64,000 nucleotides of DNA from Allolobophora icterica. Its lineage: Eukaryota > Annelida > Clitellata > Crassiclitellata > Lumbricidae. Location of the stretch: contig OY744611.1 of NCBI GenBank assembly GCA_963556255.1, forward strand, positions 32,940,603 through 33,004,602. The letters run 5' to 3'. Positions 35,305 through 47,841 of this stretch are shown piece by piece (within the stretch, counting starts at the first letter, position 1; each line of letters starts with the position of its first letter). The position numbers and the translations under genes are program-made. The notes below the pieces were generated by a model. The model was given only the letters and a program-made list of their open reading frames with translations, had not been told where the DNA came from and did no database searches.

Positions 35305-35700
35305 GCTTAAGGGGCGGATTTTTGCAAATATTTTGTAAAAATTAAATTTTTTGATTATGATTATTACAACAATTCCAACACGATTTTCAACGCGAAGAAA
35401 CAATTATTTAGGTAAAGTCCTTGATCATCATTTTATTTTAATTTTTTTAAATGCAAATTTTTCTTTGCACAAGCGTCATCCCCCCCCCATATATTGTTTG
35501 CCCCTTCTAAACAATTTTGTGCCCCCTAAAAAAATCACGCCCATGACTAGACATCGATCTCTGGACAACCCCTCTGATACGACGCAGTGCTCGCGAATAG
35601 ACTGGTACCCTGTGCTTAGCTTTAAAGTATCTGTGACTGCAGATCCGTCCTATGGTCGACTTCAAAACTTCATCTACAATCGTTACATATATATAGTCCA
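35305..35700. mobile_element. MITE relic followed by LINE 3' tail
   Basis: 35305-35545 shares blocks with 10496-10773 (TTTTGATTATGATTATTACAACA and an AATTATTTAGG block). It starts AAGGGGCGGATTTTTGC and ends AATCACGCCCATG; I did not find a clean duplication. It is followed at 35550-35690 by the LINE tail GACATCGATCTCTGGACAAC shared with 12840, 19540 and 58890. Confidence 0.6.
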
Positions 35701-36099
35701 CGCTAAATGAGACTACTGTAACTCACTCTTCCTGAACATAGGGGGCCTACACATTACCCAAAATACGCCTCTAGCCAGTGCTGTGACTAAAACCCCAAAC
35801 ACCATCACATCACTTCTGTCCTCAGATCACTTTAGGCCTACTAGCTTAAAATACCCGAACGAATAGAATATAAAGTCGTATAACTCACCTACAATAGCCT
35901 AGTGCACTTCAATCCTCCCAGCCCTCTATTTCCGTCAGCTGTTCACGGTGCAACCACTTCGCTCAACCCCCCTCCTCTTTCTCCCTAACACTTCTCCGCC
36001 CAAACCGCTCTTTTGTCACATCATCACTCAAATCCATAACTGTTCCACCTCTCTGAAACAAACACCCGCGAGTTTTGCGTCAAATAGGCTGTAGGGTAG

Positions 36100-38311
36100 C
36101 AGAGGCGGCGCTACACCAGGGCGAGCCAGGGCATATGCCCTGGTAAAAAAAGTCGTTGCCCTGGTCGTTGCCCTGGTCGTTGCCCTGCCAGTATTTTTAC
36201 CCTGTCCAGAATTTGTTCGGAGCGTATTTTTTATATCCTGAAAAAAATATTAAAATATGGGCGCTATAATTCGTTATATTGAGTGAGTTAAATGTAAATG
36301 CAAAGACCTGCTTTGCTTCAACAGCATTACTTACTTACTGTTCCCTCCGTTCGAAGCAACGACTTCTTATATATATCGGGGTCCGAAGTCCGCGCTCTGA
36401 GTCTGCGCAGTCGAAAACGTCATAATATTCAACACAATGACGTCACTCAAAACGCGATCTATCCATTATCATCGATCTTCGTAATTTTTAATTATTTTTT
36501 ATTCGGTATCTTGATAATCTTGCTACTTAATTCTTAAAGTTTGAGTGATCGATACCGTTATGATGGATCGGTATCTGAAGAAACCGAATCCGAAACGCCC
36601 GCGTTTACCTTCCGACGACGGTAAGTAATTTAAGGCAAAGCATAGAAATGCCAGCCTAACAAACAACGTCCTACACCCCGGCGTCGCCGCCCGATTCTTT
36701 ATTCGTTTAATCTGAACATTTGTACCGTACGTGATTATGGCATCATATTGCGTGAAAATAGTCGTAAAATTGCTAAAGTAACGCAAATCTGCATTTTCAA
36801 TTCTATTAATAAAATGAATTAATTAATTTCATTAATAAAAATATCATTTGAAACTTGAAAGAGCTACCAGTATCAACCTATAATATAGGCCCTAGATTCC
36901 CCACCACAACGTGGCTGTCAGGACTTTGGCTTACTCATATATGTATCTAACTGCAATTACTGGAGTGGAGAAGAAATACCATTTAGTTTAACTTATAATC
37001 AATGTTGTATCCGGAAAGTGTTACATTCCGATTGGTGCCTACTGTACTTTTGCATTGAATTCGGATCAATAAAGTTGAATTGAACTGAAGAAATTGAATT
37101 GAATGCAAATGCAATAATCAGTTAGGCTAATGATATGACCGCAAATTGCAAAGTTGCAAACACACATGAGGATTCTAACTGGAGATAAACCATTTATCTG
37201 TAATCACTGCCATAAATAGTTCACACAGGATGGCAGCTTGCAAATGCACACGAGGATCCATACTGAAAAGTAGCCATTTAGTTGCAGTCACTGCAGTCAC
37301 GGCAGCACATATAAATATGAATACACATGGTTCGAGCCCGTTCATCCCATCCATACATTCCACGCATATAAATTTATTACTGCATTAATTATCCATACAA
37401 TAGGCCTATCTATGACAAATCGATATACTTGTGCGTTGGGCGGTTGTAGACACAATACGTGGAGTTGACATGTGAAGGAGCCACAGATGAAGCTTAGTAG
37501 TCCTGTTGCCAACGCATCCTTTCAAACCTTGGACTCTCACATTGATTTTTATTTAAGTGAAAGTGACAAAGATAGCGAGCTTGACGATGAACATGCTGAT
37601 GACGTACTAGGACCACCTGTGCAAGTTCAGTCCTGTCACCCGGTCGCACCCGGTCCAAGTGATCTATCGCAGTTAGTGGATGATGGCCCAAAGCAACTGT
37701 ATATAAGAACCTATCCGAGTCACGTAATTGGGACGACACAGCGGCGATTTAATTACACATGGTTCAAGCTGTAAAGCTGTTGGAATACTCAAAATTGAAT
37801 GATTCTGCTTATTGCTTCTATTTTCGTCATTTTGTCATGACTACCAGGCAGTGAATAATCTAGACGTCTTTGGGGGGGGGGGTAAATTTCCCCCCCAGGA
37901 TTGATGTTTCCCCCCAGAATCCAGCAATATCGTAATGTAGACACGTGTTGGGGTGGAAAATCTCCCCCCCAGGAAACTTGTTTCCCCCCCCCCACAAGAG
38001 GGGGACTAGATTACAGCCTGACTACCAGGCAAGAATCACAAGAACGCCGCAAGGATCAAGTGTATATTCACAGTGGTTTTCGTGCCTGGAACAGGTGCAC
38101 TGGGTCGGATAACAAGTCAAACGCATTTCTCCAACACATGTACTCCGAAGAACATCGGTCCAGTGCTGAAAAATATACAACCTACAAAACAATGAATGTC
38201 TCAGGAAAAACAGCTACCACGCTCGCCATGAATCGCCGCTCTCTGCCCTGGTTACTTGCACGACTGCCCTGGCTATGCCCTGGTTACAAAAAGTGCCTGG
38301 CGCCGCCCCTG
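36100..38311 (+). mobile_element. hAT element with ZMYM/TTF-type protein remnant
   Basis: A 2.2-kb element with inverted ends CAGAGGCGGCGC and GCGCCGCCCCTG, and perfect 8-bp duplications TAGGGTAG (36092-36099 and 38312-38319). Inside are the start of a protein (MMDRYLKKPNPKRPRLPSDD, then a GTAAGT donor at about 36623) and, from 37472, a TTF-type zinc finger stretch: GPKQLYIRTYPSHVIGTTQR, then LLEYSKLNDSAYCFYFRHF, then HSGFRAWNRC. This is the N-terminal layout of ZMYM1-like hAT proteins. A 1-nt frameshift at about 37770 and a nested insertion break it. No catalytic region remains. The insertion split a tandem host repeat whose unit GTCAAATAGGCTGTAGGG is seen on both sides. Confidence 0.88.
37846..38025. 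mobile_element. Small element nested inside the ZMYM-type hAT
   Basis: About 175-180 bp of inserted DNA starts CAGGCAGTGAATAATCTAG and ends with the inverted CTAGATTACAGCCTG. It is bounded by the 13-bp direct repeat TGACTACCAGGCA (37838-37850 and 38019-38031). Virtual removal of 181 nt rejoins the TTF-finger reading frame, which confirms a secondary insertion. The interior is rich in C runs. Confidence 0.8.
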
Positions 38312-38319
38312 TAGGGTAG

Positions 38320-38720
38320 GTCAAATAGGCTGTAGGGACCTACCCTGATCCATTTTGCGAACTCACTAAAAACCTCGCCTCTTGCTATCTCCCCACACGT
38401 GTTTCACTTGCAGCTTCAAACACTGCTCTTTCACAAATCCTATCCCATTCCTCGGATTCCCATTTCATACCCCGCGGTTCACCTCTAAACATCAACCACC
38501 GTAGCCGTCTGACTGTCTGCCTGCCTGACCCCTTAGGATCTTAACCTGGAACCGATTTAAATCCATCGCCCATCGAGTATGTTTTGCCTAAGCGCCTGGG
38601 AATAAGCTAATTCCCACGACTTCGTTTTTGTGGGCGCCGTAGAAATTTCAAGATTACGATAGAGTAGCGCTTTAAAAATTTGGAGTTTACGATAGGCCTA
38701 ATTCCCTGAAGCTCAACATA
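38320..38720 (+). mobile_element. Decayed LINE C-terminal/3' tail relic
   Basis: A degraded tail block, GTAGCGCTTTAAAAATTTGGAG, resembles GTGGCGCTTTAGAAAATTGGAG in the clearer copies. The upstream part has no usable frame. Confidence 0.4.
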
Positions 38721-40035
38721 TTTTGAAAATTAAATAAAGGGTATCATAATTTGTAATCTAGACATTACCTCACATATCAAATATATTGTTTTACTTTCAA
38801 GTGGCAATTATTTTCAGTAAATTATTCTCCGAGATTCTATTATACTGCAATGCCTTGCTACAATACTTGTTAGTCGCTACAAGCGCTGCGGTGCCTGGGC
38901 GGCCGAGCAATTCGTACGACATTAAGAAAATGTTATCGGTCTTCTGCAATGCTGGTATATTGCTTTTTGACTGTAATCGTTTGCGCGCCGTGCTTGCGAG
39001 GAGGTCATTCTGTACGAAGTTGGCAGAATTTCTCGAAAAGCGGCAAAATTAAGTTCTTATTTAAACGTTTTCATTCAAAAGGACGCCTGAGTTAATACTA
39101 GCAACTTAGATCGTGAGTTGTAGAAAGTATCAGGGACTATTCGAACTTGGAACAGTTCTGTGTGGAGTCTGGGTCAAGTGTTGTGCTCGGTTCCGTTATG
39201 GAGTTAGCCGGTAGTTTAGTTTGGTTCAAATGCGGATTATTTTCATCATTTCTGGCGCAATTTTGTTAAATCTGGATGTTTATCGGATTAGGAACCAGCT
39301 TATTAGACACTGTTTTCGAAAGTTGACAGTAAGATAAATTTTATACACCTTTTAATCTTTGTATGGATGTGAATTGTCGTGCAGTAGTCGGGGTGATATT
39401 TGTGAGGGATGCGAAATTTCATCTCAGTGGGTTCGTGAACACTAATAGATTGAGGCAGAGATAGCACAGGTAGAGAGGTATATGTCAGAATTGCATCTTA
39501 ATAAACCTTATCTATTTCTCTAAAATTCATGTTGTTATCCTTTACGGTACCATTGATTTACCTTTAATTTCAACTTGCCTCATCTCAGCTTACCTTACTA
39601 AGTACCTTGACTTACCTAACCTCGCTTTACCTTGCCATTGCACAAGTTTATACACAAGCACTCACACACGCACACATGAATTGTCACGAAGCAGAAGCAG
39701 TGAAACATGTGGACAACTTTCCTCAAGGGTGAGACAACTGGTAGCCCGTTATCCATATGGTGTACTGGAAATAAAACCAGAGATGTTTGTTGTGTATGGC
39801 ACCAGTGGCCATGAATATTTAATTTGTTTTGATGTGAACAACTGTGCAAATGGAGCAGTTATGCTTTTGCTTTTGAAGAAGGAGGTAGTGAGAAAGAGAC
39901 AGCAGGCACACAGATAGGTAGACCAAAGACAGACAGAAATACACAGACAAACATTCAGGCAGATGGACAGACCATGTATCCATTTCCTCTAATGCCAAAA
40001 TCCACCAAACTCCACTGATAGAGCTCTACTCTTAC
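38721..40035. other. No recognised gene
   Basis: Short open frames at 38786-39052 and 39681-39917 have no recognisable domain and no supporting chain of phased exons. CTTACCTT-like words appear at 39540-39640. Confidence 0.4.
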
Positions 40036-40460
40036 TTCTTAAAGCAACCCAAACCCAGATGGAGCTACTTAAACTCGTACAGCTACCCAAAGCCAGATGA
40101 AGCTTCCCAAAACCTAACAGAGTTACACAAACCCAGATAAAGCTACCCAAATCAAGATGGAGCTTGACATACCCAGGTGAAGCTACCCAAACCCAGGTAG
40201 AGCTGCTCAAAGTAGATACAGCTACCCAAACCTATCCCTAGCTACCCAATCCAGCCTAGATCTATTCAAACCCAAATGAGGCTTCCCAGACCTATGTATA
40301 GAGGTACACAACCCAGATAAAGCTACCCAAAGCCAGATGGAGCTACCCAAACCCAGAAACAGGTATCCAAAACCCAGATAAAAGCTACTAAAACCAGATG
40401 GAGCTGCCCAGCTACAGCCACCCAAATCCAGATAAAGCTACTCGAAACCAGATAAAGTGA
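40036..40460 (+). repeat. Minisatellite of ~21-bp unit
   Basis: About 20 imperfect units of AGCTACCCAAACCCAGATGG. The 7-residue periodic frames on the minus strand (SSIWVWVA) follow from the 21-bp period and are not taken as genes. Confidence 0.85.
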
Positions 40461-40705
40461 ACTTGTGAAACGGCTGAGAGAACATTTAAGTTTCACTTGA
40501 GATGTACTCTTTATAATCGATGAGATAGATTGTCTGTTCTAATTTCCATGAATGGGTTTCCCTTTCCCCTCGGATTTCGACCAGGTTCCCCCAAAAGATT
40601 ACGATGTTTTACTATGTTTTCACGTTAATCTAAACCATCAGTTGATGTCTTGTACGTTTAGATAGTGGCAGTACAGAAGTGATTAAATTAGAATAGATTG
40701 GGATT

Positions 40706-40768
40706 TGGGACAACGTTATGAGAAAATACAGTCTAATATAGACTCTGTATTTTCTCATAACGTTGTTC
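40706..40768. repeat. Long perfect hairpin
   Basis: Inverted arms ACAACGTTATGAGAAAATAC and GTATTTTCTCATAACGTTGT, extended by CAG/CTG, flank a short loop that is itself a near-palindrome (AGTCTAATATAGACT). The stem is over 20 bp without mismatch. Confidence 0.85.
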
Positions 40769-41169
40769 CAATGAAATTGAACATTCATCTGCAATACTTC
40801 TTTTGCAGAGACGATGCAACAGAGACGATGTTTGCATCGTCTGGTTTTTGCATGCAAATCCGCATGCAGCTCAGGGCAGATTTGCTGCGTCTTTTGTTTC
40901 GTCTTTTGTTTCGTGAGCTTTATCGTACTGACATCTCGTCTGCTTGTTTTGATCTCACTCCAACTCTGACGTTCTCTCCAAAAACTTGTCTGAAAACAGC
41001 AGACACTTACGTTTGCAGAATGCTCAAGACCAGTTGTTGGCTGAGAAGCTCAGTACTCTTGACCTGTGCAGTTCAGTGTGATGTCTGGAAGCAACAGATA
41101 TTAATGTAGCCAGAATGTGCACAGACATCAAATGTCTTCTAAGAAAGAACATTCTTCATGGCCTGCATG

Positions 41170-41500
41170 TAAAATCTAGTGTTATAATCTGATATGATGT
41201 GATGTAATCCAATTTATTCTCGCTACAAGTAATATTGTATGATGTGATACGAAATTGATTAGTCATAAAAATATAACGTAATTTGTTTTAGTCCAATCCA
41301 TTGTAATCTAATATTATGTAATCTCGTTTAACAGTCTGATCTGATTTGTTTAGTCTGATCTGTTTTAGTCTCTGTTTTAGTCTAATGTTTTAGTCTATGG
41401 CCAAGTCTCCTATATAACCTCCTGTGGTGATATAATCTCAGTCAATAATCTAATGTAAGCTAGTCTTTAGATTAATCTAAAAACTTCTTTAGCAAAACTG
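41170..41500 (+). repeat. Degenerate AATCTAAT/TAGTCTGAT repeat words
   Basis: Loosely repeated TTTAGTCTGATCTG-like words with no fixed period, resembling the intronic stretch at 2300-2880. Confidence 0.45.
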
Positions 41501-42060
41501 CAGTGATGGACTAGGCATTAGATTTTGCTAAGTCAGACTATCAGGCAACTGGAACTGTATATGTACTTGGCAATAAATCCTGTGGGAATCTAAGAGAACA
41601 AGGCTGAAGGGCACCAGGGTATGCAGAAGTAGAAGACGGGACGGGTTCTCGGACAAATAAGGGTTTTAGTCTGAAATGGGCTCAGCTGATAGAATGCGAG
41701 TGCTAAGTAATGTCTGCTAGAGCAGACATTCGTGTGGCCAGGATACTTATACTGCACCAGTATGTCTGCAGGACACATCTGTTTGCACATCTGTGCATGT
41801 AAGTATATTTAGGTTAATCTGGATATTTACATGGGGCCGTTGAAGAACACGAAGACGGCCATCAAACCTGACATTCTGGCAGATGTCCAAAGGTGTTACT
41901 TGAATTTATGTCTTCTGAGTACTGGGGTCCAAAGGCCGGTCAGTCTTGAAGGATGGTTTGGATCAGAAGCAGCCATGTACTGATGATGCCTTCTACTTCA
42001 GCATAGCAGTACCCTTGAATTGTACAGACTAGATTAGTTTTACAGTAGATTATATTAGGT

Positions 42061-42078
42061 TAGAATATATATATATAT

Positions 42079-42110
<32 letters not shown>
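42061..42110. repeat. (TA)n microsatellite
   Basis: Nearly pure TA repeat directly before the 20-bp satellite. Confidence 0.9.
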
Positions 42111-42111
<1 letters not shown>

Positions 42112-42119
42112 TAGGTTAG

Positions 42120-42790
42120 AGTAGTCTGTATTAAATTAGTGTAGGTTACATGGGTGTAGTTTAGATTAGATTAGTTGAGATTACCTAGTGTAGAATACAT
42201 TAGGTGAGTGTAAATTACATTAGCCGAGTGTAGATTACAGTAGTCTTGTGAGTGTAGAATACATTAGGTACATTAGATTAGTGTAGATTACATTAAGTAA
42301 GTGTAGAATACATTAGGCAAGTGTAGATTACTTTAGGTGAGTGTAGATTACATCTGGTGAGTTTAGATTACATTAGGTGAGTGTAGATAATATTAGGTGA
42401 GTGTAGATTACATTAGGCGAGTGTAGGTTACATTAGGTGAGTGCAGATTACATTTGATGAGTTTAGATTACATTAGGTAAGTGTAGATTACATTAGGTGA
42501 GTGAAGATTACATTAGGCGAGTGAGATTACATTAGGTGAGTGTAGATTACATTACACGAGTGTAGATTACATTAGGTGAGTAAAGATTACATTAGGTAAG
42601 TGTAGATTACATTAGGTGAGTGTAGATTACATTAGGCGAGTGTAGATTACATTAGGTGAGTGTAGATTACATTAGGCGAGTATGGATTACATTAGGCGAG
42701 TGTAGATTCATTAGGTGAGTGCAGATTACATTTAATGAGTGTAGATTACATTAGGCGAGTGTAGATTACATTAGGTGAGAATAGATTAAA
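42120..42790 (+). repeat. 20-bp satellite array
   Basis: Roughly 30 copies of ATTACATTAGGTGAGTGTAG with variants (GGCGAGTG, GGTAAGTG). Each unit carries a sequence matching the 5' splice-site consensus (GGTGAGTG). The array is not coding. Confidence 0.9.
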
Positions 42791-43278
42791 TTTAATCTCA
42801 TTCCAGATGGAGGGTGTTTGGTGTTAGCGATGACTCAATCCTCCATGGCATATGATGAACGCTTTTAATTTCCTGTGAAACTGATTGATGATATTTGCCA
42901 GCATTTTCACCAGCATTTTCACGGAAACATCAATAATTCCAGTCTGTGGCTTGTCAGTCTGGTTCCAGTTTCTGCATACATTTGCATACATTTGTGTATT
43001 TCGGATGCATTGCTGAATACGTTTCCATACATATGCACTGAGCGTTTGAGAATGTTGATGCATATATGTGCTTGTATGCGTATTTGGTATTGGTTTGTAC
43101 ATTCATTGGCACCTAAATATTTACATCCACAAAACTGCTTGCATATTTTGGACATTGCAGAGTTTTTGTGTGAAGTCACATCTGCATGGCTCAAGTACCA
43201 AAGGAACCATCCTTAGAGACATATTATGTATATATACATTATACATACATATATATGCATATATATGTATGTATATAT

Positions 43279-44470
43279 TATGGACCTGCGAATCACAAAT
43301 TTTCCTTCGAATCTCGAATCGAATCGGGGGTAAAGATTCGAATTCGAATCGAATCTCGAATCGAGTAAGCGTGTACCATGTTTGATATTCATGTAGTGTG
43401 TATGTGATAGCACAGGCGTACCAAAGTATCAATACCTCAATAACATTTATGCAGTTTAAAATCAATTAAACTAAACATTAAGCTAATTTACAGAATTAAC
43501 AATTACACAAATGATTTATGAGTTAAGTAAGTAAATTCTTTATTGTACAAATTGCATAACCACACTTTGGTGTACATTCATCTAATCCAGGCATGGGCAA
43601 CTTCTTTTAACAGAGGGCCGCCCTACGATTTTAAGGCCAGCAGCTCTGGGGCCGTATGCCAATCGCAGACTAATTTCTGCAGATTAATTTGCCCCAGAAA
43701 ATGAGACAATAAGGCTTATTAATTTTATTCAAAATAAATATTGTGGAATAATTTTTACGGTTAAACTTCAAGTTTAAAGTAAATGAAAATTATTTCTATG
43801 ATGAAAGCATAATTATCCTAATACCTTCAGTTCTACACAACAATAAAAAAACTAAATATGTTTCAAGTTTCTTCAGTTTTAAAAATACATAAAACTGTGT
43901 ACAATGCATCCATTTGCTAGATGTGCAATATTTAATATATCATAATGATTAAGGTGAGATCTGACACTTCTTCCCACCAAACAAATCGGGAATGTTTGCT
44001 TTAATGTTCGAATTGCCAATTCGAAGTTCATTGGAGAGATTGTCATCTGTTAGTCTGCATTCGTTTTTGCATTTTGTTAGTTTCATCTCTGAGAAGAACT
44101 GTTCACGAATTCGCGAATATAGGTGCTTGGAAACAGTGCAACCATTTTCAGGGCACGAAATCTATGTGAAGGGTAAGAATCCTCAGAAATGTACAATTTA
44201 TAGAACTAAATCAGAGATACTTCACGAAATTTCCTTTCCATTTCACTGTTGCTGAGGGTTCGCTGTCGTCGTGTGCCGCGTTGCACGCAGAAATTCAACA
44301 AGCAATCCACGCGCAGTAAACAATTAAAACAATTAGTTTACAACAAAGGGTTAATAATTTTTCTGAAAAAGATTCGAAATTTTTCGAATCATGACATCAT
44401 TTTCGAATCGAATCGAATACCGCTGCCCGATTCGTTTTCGAATCGAATATCGAAGCTTCGCAGGTCCCTA
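43279..44470. mobile_element. hAT insertion with transposase C-terminal remnant
   Basis: The ends TATGGACCTGCGAA and TTCGCAGGTCCCTA are inverted, and GTATATAT flanks both sides (43271-43278 and 44471-44478). Repeated TCGAATCGAAT words lie near each end. On the minus strand, about 44140-43960, a frame reads REQFFSEMKLTKCKNECRLT, then DDNLSNELRIGNSNIKANIP, which is the C-terminal block of hAT transposases (FSxMK...RLTDxNL). A second hAT-style end, CAGGCATGGGCAACTTC, lies at about 43592, so a second element is probably nested here. A (AAGT)n TTCTTTATT retroelement tail is at 43527-43550. Confidence 0.82.
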
Positions 44471-44507
44471 GTATATATACATACATATATATGCACACTC
44501 ATGTATA

Positions 44508-44897
44508 TACATATGCACTTGTGTGTGTGTGTGTGTGCGCACGTGCGTGCATGCGTGCGTGTGTGTTGTCTTCACTGAGGATGGTGTAGAGAGAATCTCC
44601 GATTAGTTTCTGTGGCAGAAAAAGGTGCCATACAAATTTACAATTGCAATATGTGTAATTGTATATTATTATTATTCATAATTATATGCATACATGTATA
44701 TGCAAGTGTAAATACATGAGTGTGCATGTATATGTATATATATATTGTAACTGTAAATTTGTATAGCACCTTTCTGCTACAGAAACTATATACACATTTA
44801 TATGTATAGATGTCATATATATATATATATAGTATATATATAACAATTAACTCGGACTATATTTGCATTCATGTATATAATATATATAATCTATATA

Positions 44898-44975
<78 letters not shown>

Positions 44976-45010
44976 ACACACACACACACACATACACACA
45001 CACACAGTGG
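44508..45010. repeat. GT and TA microsatellites
   Basis: (GT)n and CGTGC repeats at 44520-44570, short AT runs near 44815, a long (TA)n at 44898-44973 and (CA)n at 44975-45006. Poly-YI frames here are artefacts. Confidence 0.92.
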
Positions 45011-45609
45011 TTTGCTTATAGAGAGTAAAAGGGCATTCAGTAGTCTTGCAGGGGTCCCATTTATAGGTCATGGCACATGCTCTGAGTGGGATGCTGACCC
45101 AAATCATGTCCGCCCTAATGATTTATAGTCTCTTTAGGATGTGCTTCATTTACGAGCAGAGTACACCAGGAAGTTTTCTTAGCATCAAAGGAACACCAGG
45201 CGAGTATATTGAAAGCCCTAATGGTATCCTCGTCATCAGTTCTTGTTGCCAGTCCAACTGCATAATTGTTCTTCAATTTCACTTCTTTTTTTCGTTTGTA
45301 GGTGATTGATGACTATGAAAGATCTTTATCGTTTCTGCTTGTTCATCAGATCAGATAATTTCTCGTAGATTATATAGAAATGTAATTATATAAAGATACA
45401 TAATGTCTCTCCTGGTTGCCTTTGATCTTCTCTGATCCTCTGTCCATTAAATCGTGCATGTAGAACATTCTATGGGTTGTAAATAGTCAGCTGGCATTCT
45501 TTCCATGTGACCAAACCATCGGAATTGCCGTTGAAGGACTTTTATATCGAGCGCTGTTGTCTGGATTTTTAAGAACTTTCATATTCCTTCATTTCTTTCC
45601 TCCGAATGT

Positions 45610-45835
45610 GGATGTGTGGTATATGGGTAACGTGCTGGACTCTCAAACCAGAGGTCGGGTTCAGACTTCAGATTCCCACCAGGGCAGAAAGATGCTACAA
45701 GATTTTTACTTTTACCAACCACTGAACTTTCAAAGGTACTTCTGTACACGAGAGAAGAGGTGTGAAGAGAGAAAGTACTGGCCACTCGCCCTCATAGGAC
45801 TAGGCTAAAAAAATTCAAGCCGTTAGCTAAAAGGA
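45610..45835 (+). mobile_element. tRNA-like SINE
   Basis: TATGGGTAACGTGCTGGACT followed about 30 bp later by GGTCGGGTTCAGACTTC resembles a degenerate A box and B box pair. A CCAGGGCAGAAAGAT stretch follows, similar to the 62505 copy (GGGCAGAAATTTGG). Confidence 0.55.
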
Positions 45836-46619
45836 CTGCTCTTCACTCTTTGCCTCCACGTATACACCGAGCAGATGTGGAACGCACCCGGACTAGGAGG
45901 CGGAGAGAACGCAACCAGTGGGACTCATGTACAGAGTTTCGGTTGTCTGCTCGTGTGTGTTCCTGTGTTTGCCGCCCTTGTTGGTCAATGAATAGCAAAT
46001 AGCATTTGGGTGGCTGTCTGGCTGACTGAGTGTTCTTAAGATTAGTACGTGTTTGGTAGACGTCCGGAATTCTTCTCTGGAGACTGCTGTGGAAAGTTTT
46101 ACTGTACTGCATTGTATTGGTCATTTTTTATATAGCGCCTCATAACAATAATGCTACTACTCTGAGACTCTTCCAGTATGTAAACCTTGTGGAATCTGTT
46201 AAGGCGGAAGTCGTTATTTGAAAGCACACCGGGAAATCTGACTCACTGTGCCACTGAAGGTTGTACTGCACTAGCGTTTGTAAATTTATATAGTGCCTTT
46301 TGAAAGTGAAACTGTGCATATGTGCTCCTGATATGTAATCAAGACAATAAGAGCCAGATTGTTTGATCAGCATCAGTGCCAGGTCAGAATCTGGGAATCA
46401 TGGGGGGAGACATTGTGGTGTTATGGTGGAAGTCGTTGGTGATGGTGGTCATGAGATCGTGCGGGCATGGAAGCAACATGGAATCACTTGAAAACTCCAT
46501 TTCCAGAATTGTCTATCCAGCGTATAGTTTCTTTTACCTATCAATCTTACATTTGGAGCATTGTGTGCGATTCTGTCAGTAGGCATTGTTTGCACGTGAC
46601 TGTGGCCTGCACTGAACGA

Positions 46620-47810
46620 CTTCATTTGTGTGTGTGTGTGTGTTTGTGTGTGTGTTTATGTGTGTGTCTGTCTGTCTGTATGTCTGTCTGGTCCCGTGGG
46701 AACTCTTCACTGGCAGCCTTGTGTGACTTTTTGTGAGCTATTAAAAAGGCGCTATATTAAGCGTCTTGATACACACAATTCATAATTTCTAATATGTTTT
46801 AGTGCTTGGATACCTGGTTTTTCAGTAGCCGACTCATTTCTTCTGTGAGGATTCGTTAGCTTATGTCACCATCCGATGGGTGTTATCATGCACTGGGAAC
46901 TGTCGTAAACAGGTACTGACCCACTTGGTAGCAAGTTTGTTTAACCCAGTGGTTAAAGTGGTGTTTGTGTGTGAGCTGTGGGAAGTCCAAAGAAGAGTTT
47001 TTATTGGAACGCGTGCATTACCAGGGTTCTGTTGCATTGTGAGCAGTGGGAACGCAAACAACGAATTTCGAGAGCAGTGGGAACGCCGTTCCAACCCACT
47101 TTAAACGCTGGTTTAACCACCATGTGATATGAAGTTTGATGGCCATTTTCTGCATTTGCCAATTGCCATCCATAGAGTAAGAGTTCCCATCAGACACAGA
47201 CAGATAGATAGCTAGATATACTGGAGAGAGAGACAGACAGACAGAGAGAGACATACAGACAGACAGAGAGAGCCAGACAGACAGAGAGAGGCTATTGCTC
47301 AATGGGAAAGATGACAATGATTGGTCCTATTCATTCATGAGACTCTCTGTCTGTGTCTGTGTATGTTTGTTTGCTTGTGTGTCTGTGTGTGTCTATCAAG
47401 AAAAGAAGTAACGAAATGAAGCATAATATAGAACTAAATTCCGATGAATAGAGTTTTTCCAATGCACCGTCCGGACGAGTGTATGGATGGGTGGATGGAC
47501 GGATGGATGGATGGGTGGACGGATGGATGGATGGACGGACGTCCTTATCGTCACAAAGATATCGATTTTCCCAACTAGCTGTGTTTACGTTTCTCTAGCA
47601 TCTCTCCCCAACAGCTCCTTGGCCTGCCTCTGTGCCTCTATAGGTCCTTGCCTCTCTCTCTGTTCTTCCAATCCCCCACCCCTGCCTGCTTGCCCATCCT
47701 TTTGCATTCCTCCACCTCCCTCCTTGCCTGTCTTTCCCTCCTCAGTTCTTCACCTCCCTCCTTGCCTGTCTTTCCATCTTGGACTATACCTGCCTGCAGT
47801 GCAATCATCT

Positions 47811-47841
<31 letters not shown>

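Noticed and set aside
38786..39052. 88-residue frame after a plausible AG acceptor
   Set aside because: No recognisable domain and no phased partner exon; kept only as a possibility.
40036..40425. Seven-residue periodic frames on the minus strand
   Set aside because: A 21-bp minisatellite necessarily gives a 7-residue period; there is no start or splice support.
42120..42790. CRISPR-like array
   Set aside because: The unit is a 20-bp head-to-tail satellite without distinct spacers in eukaryotic DNA.
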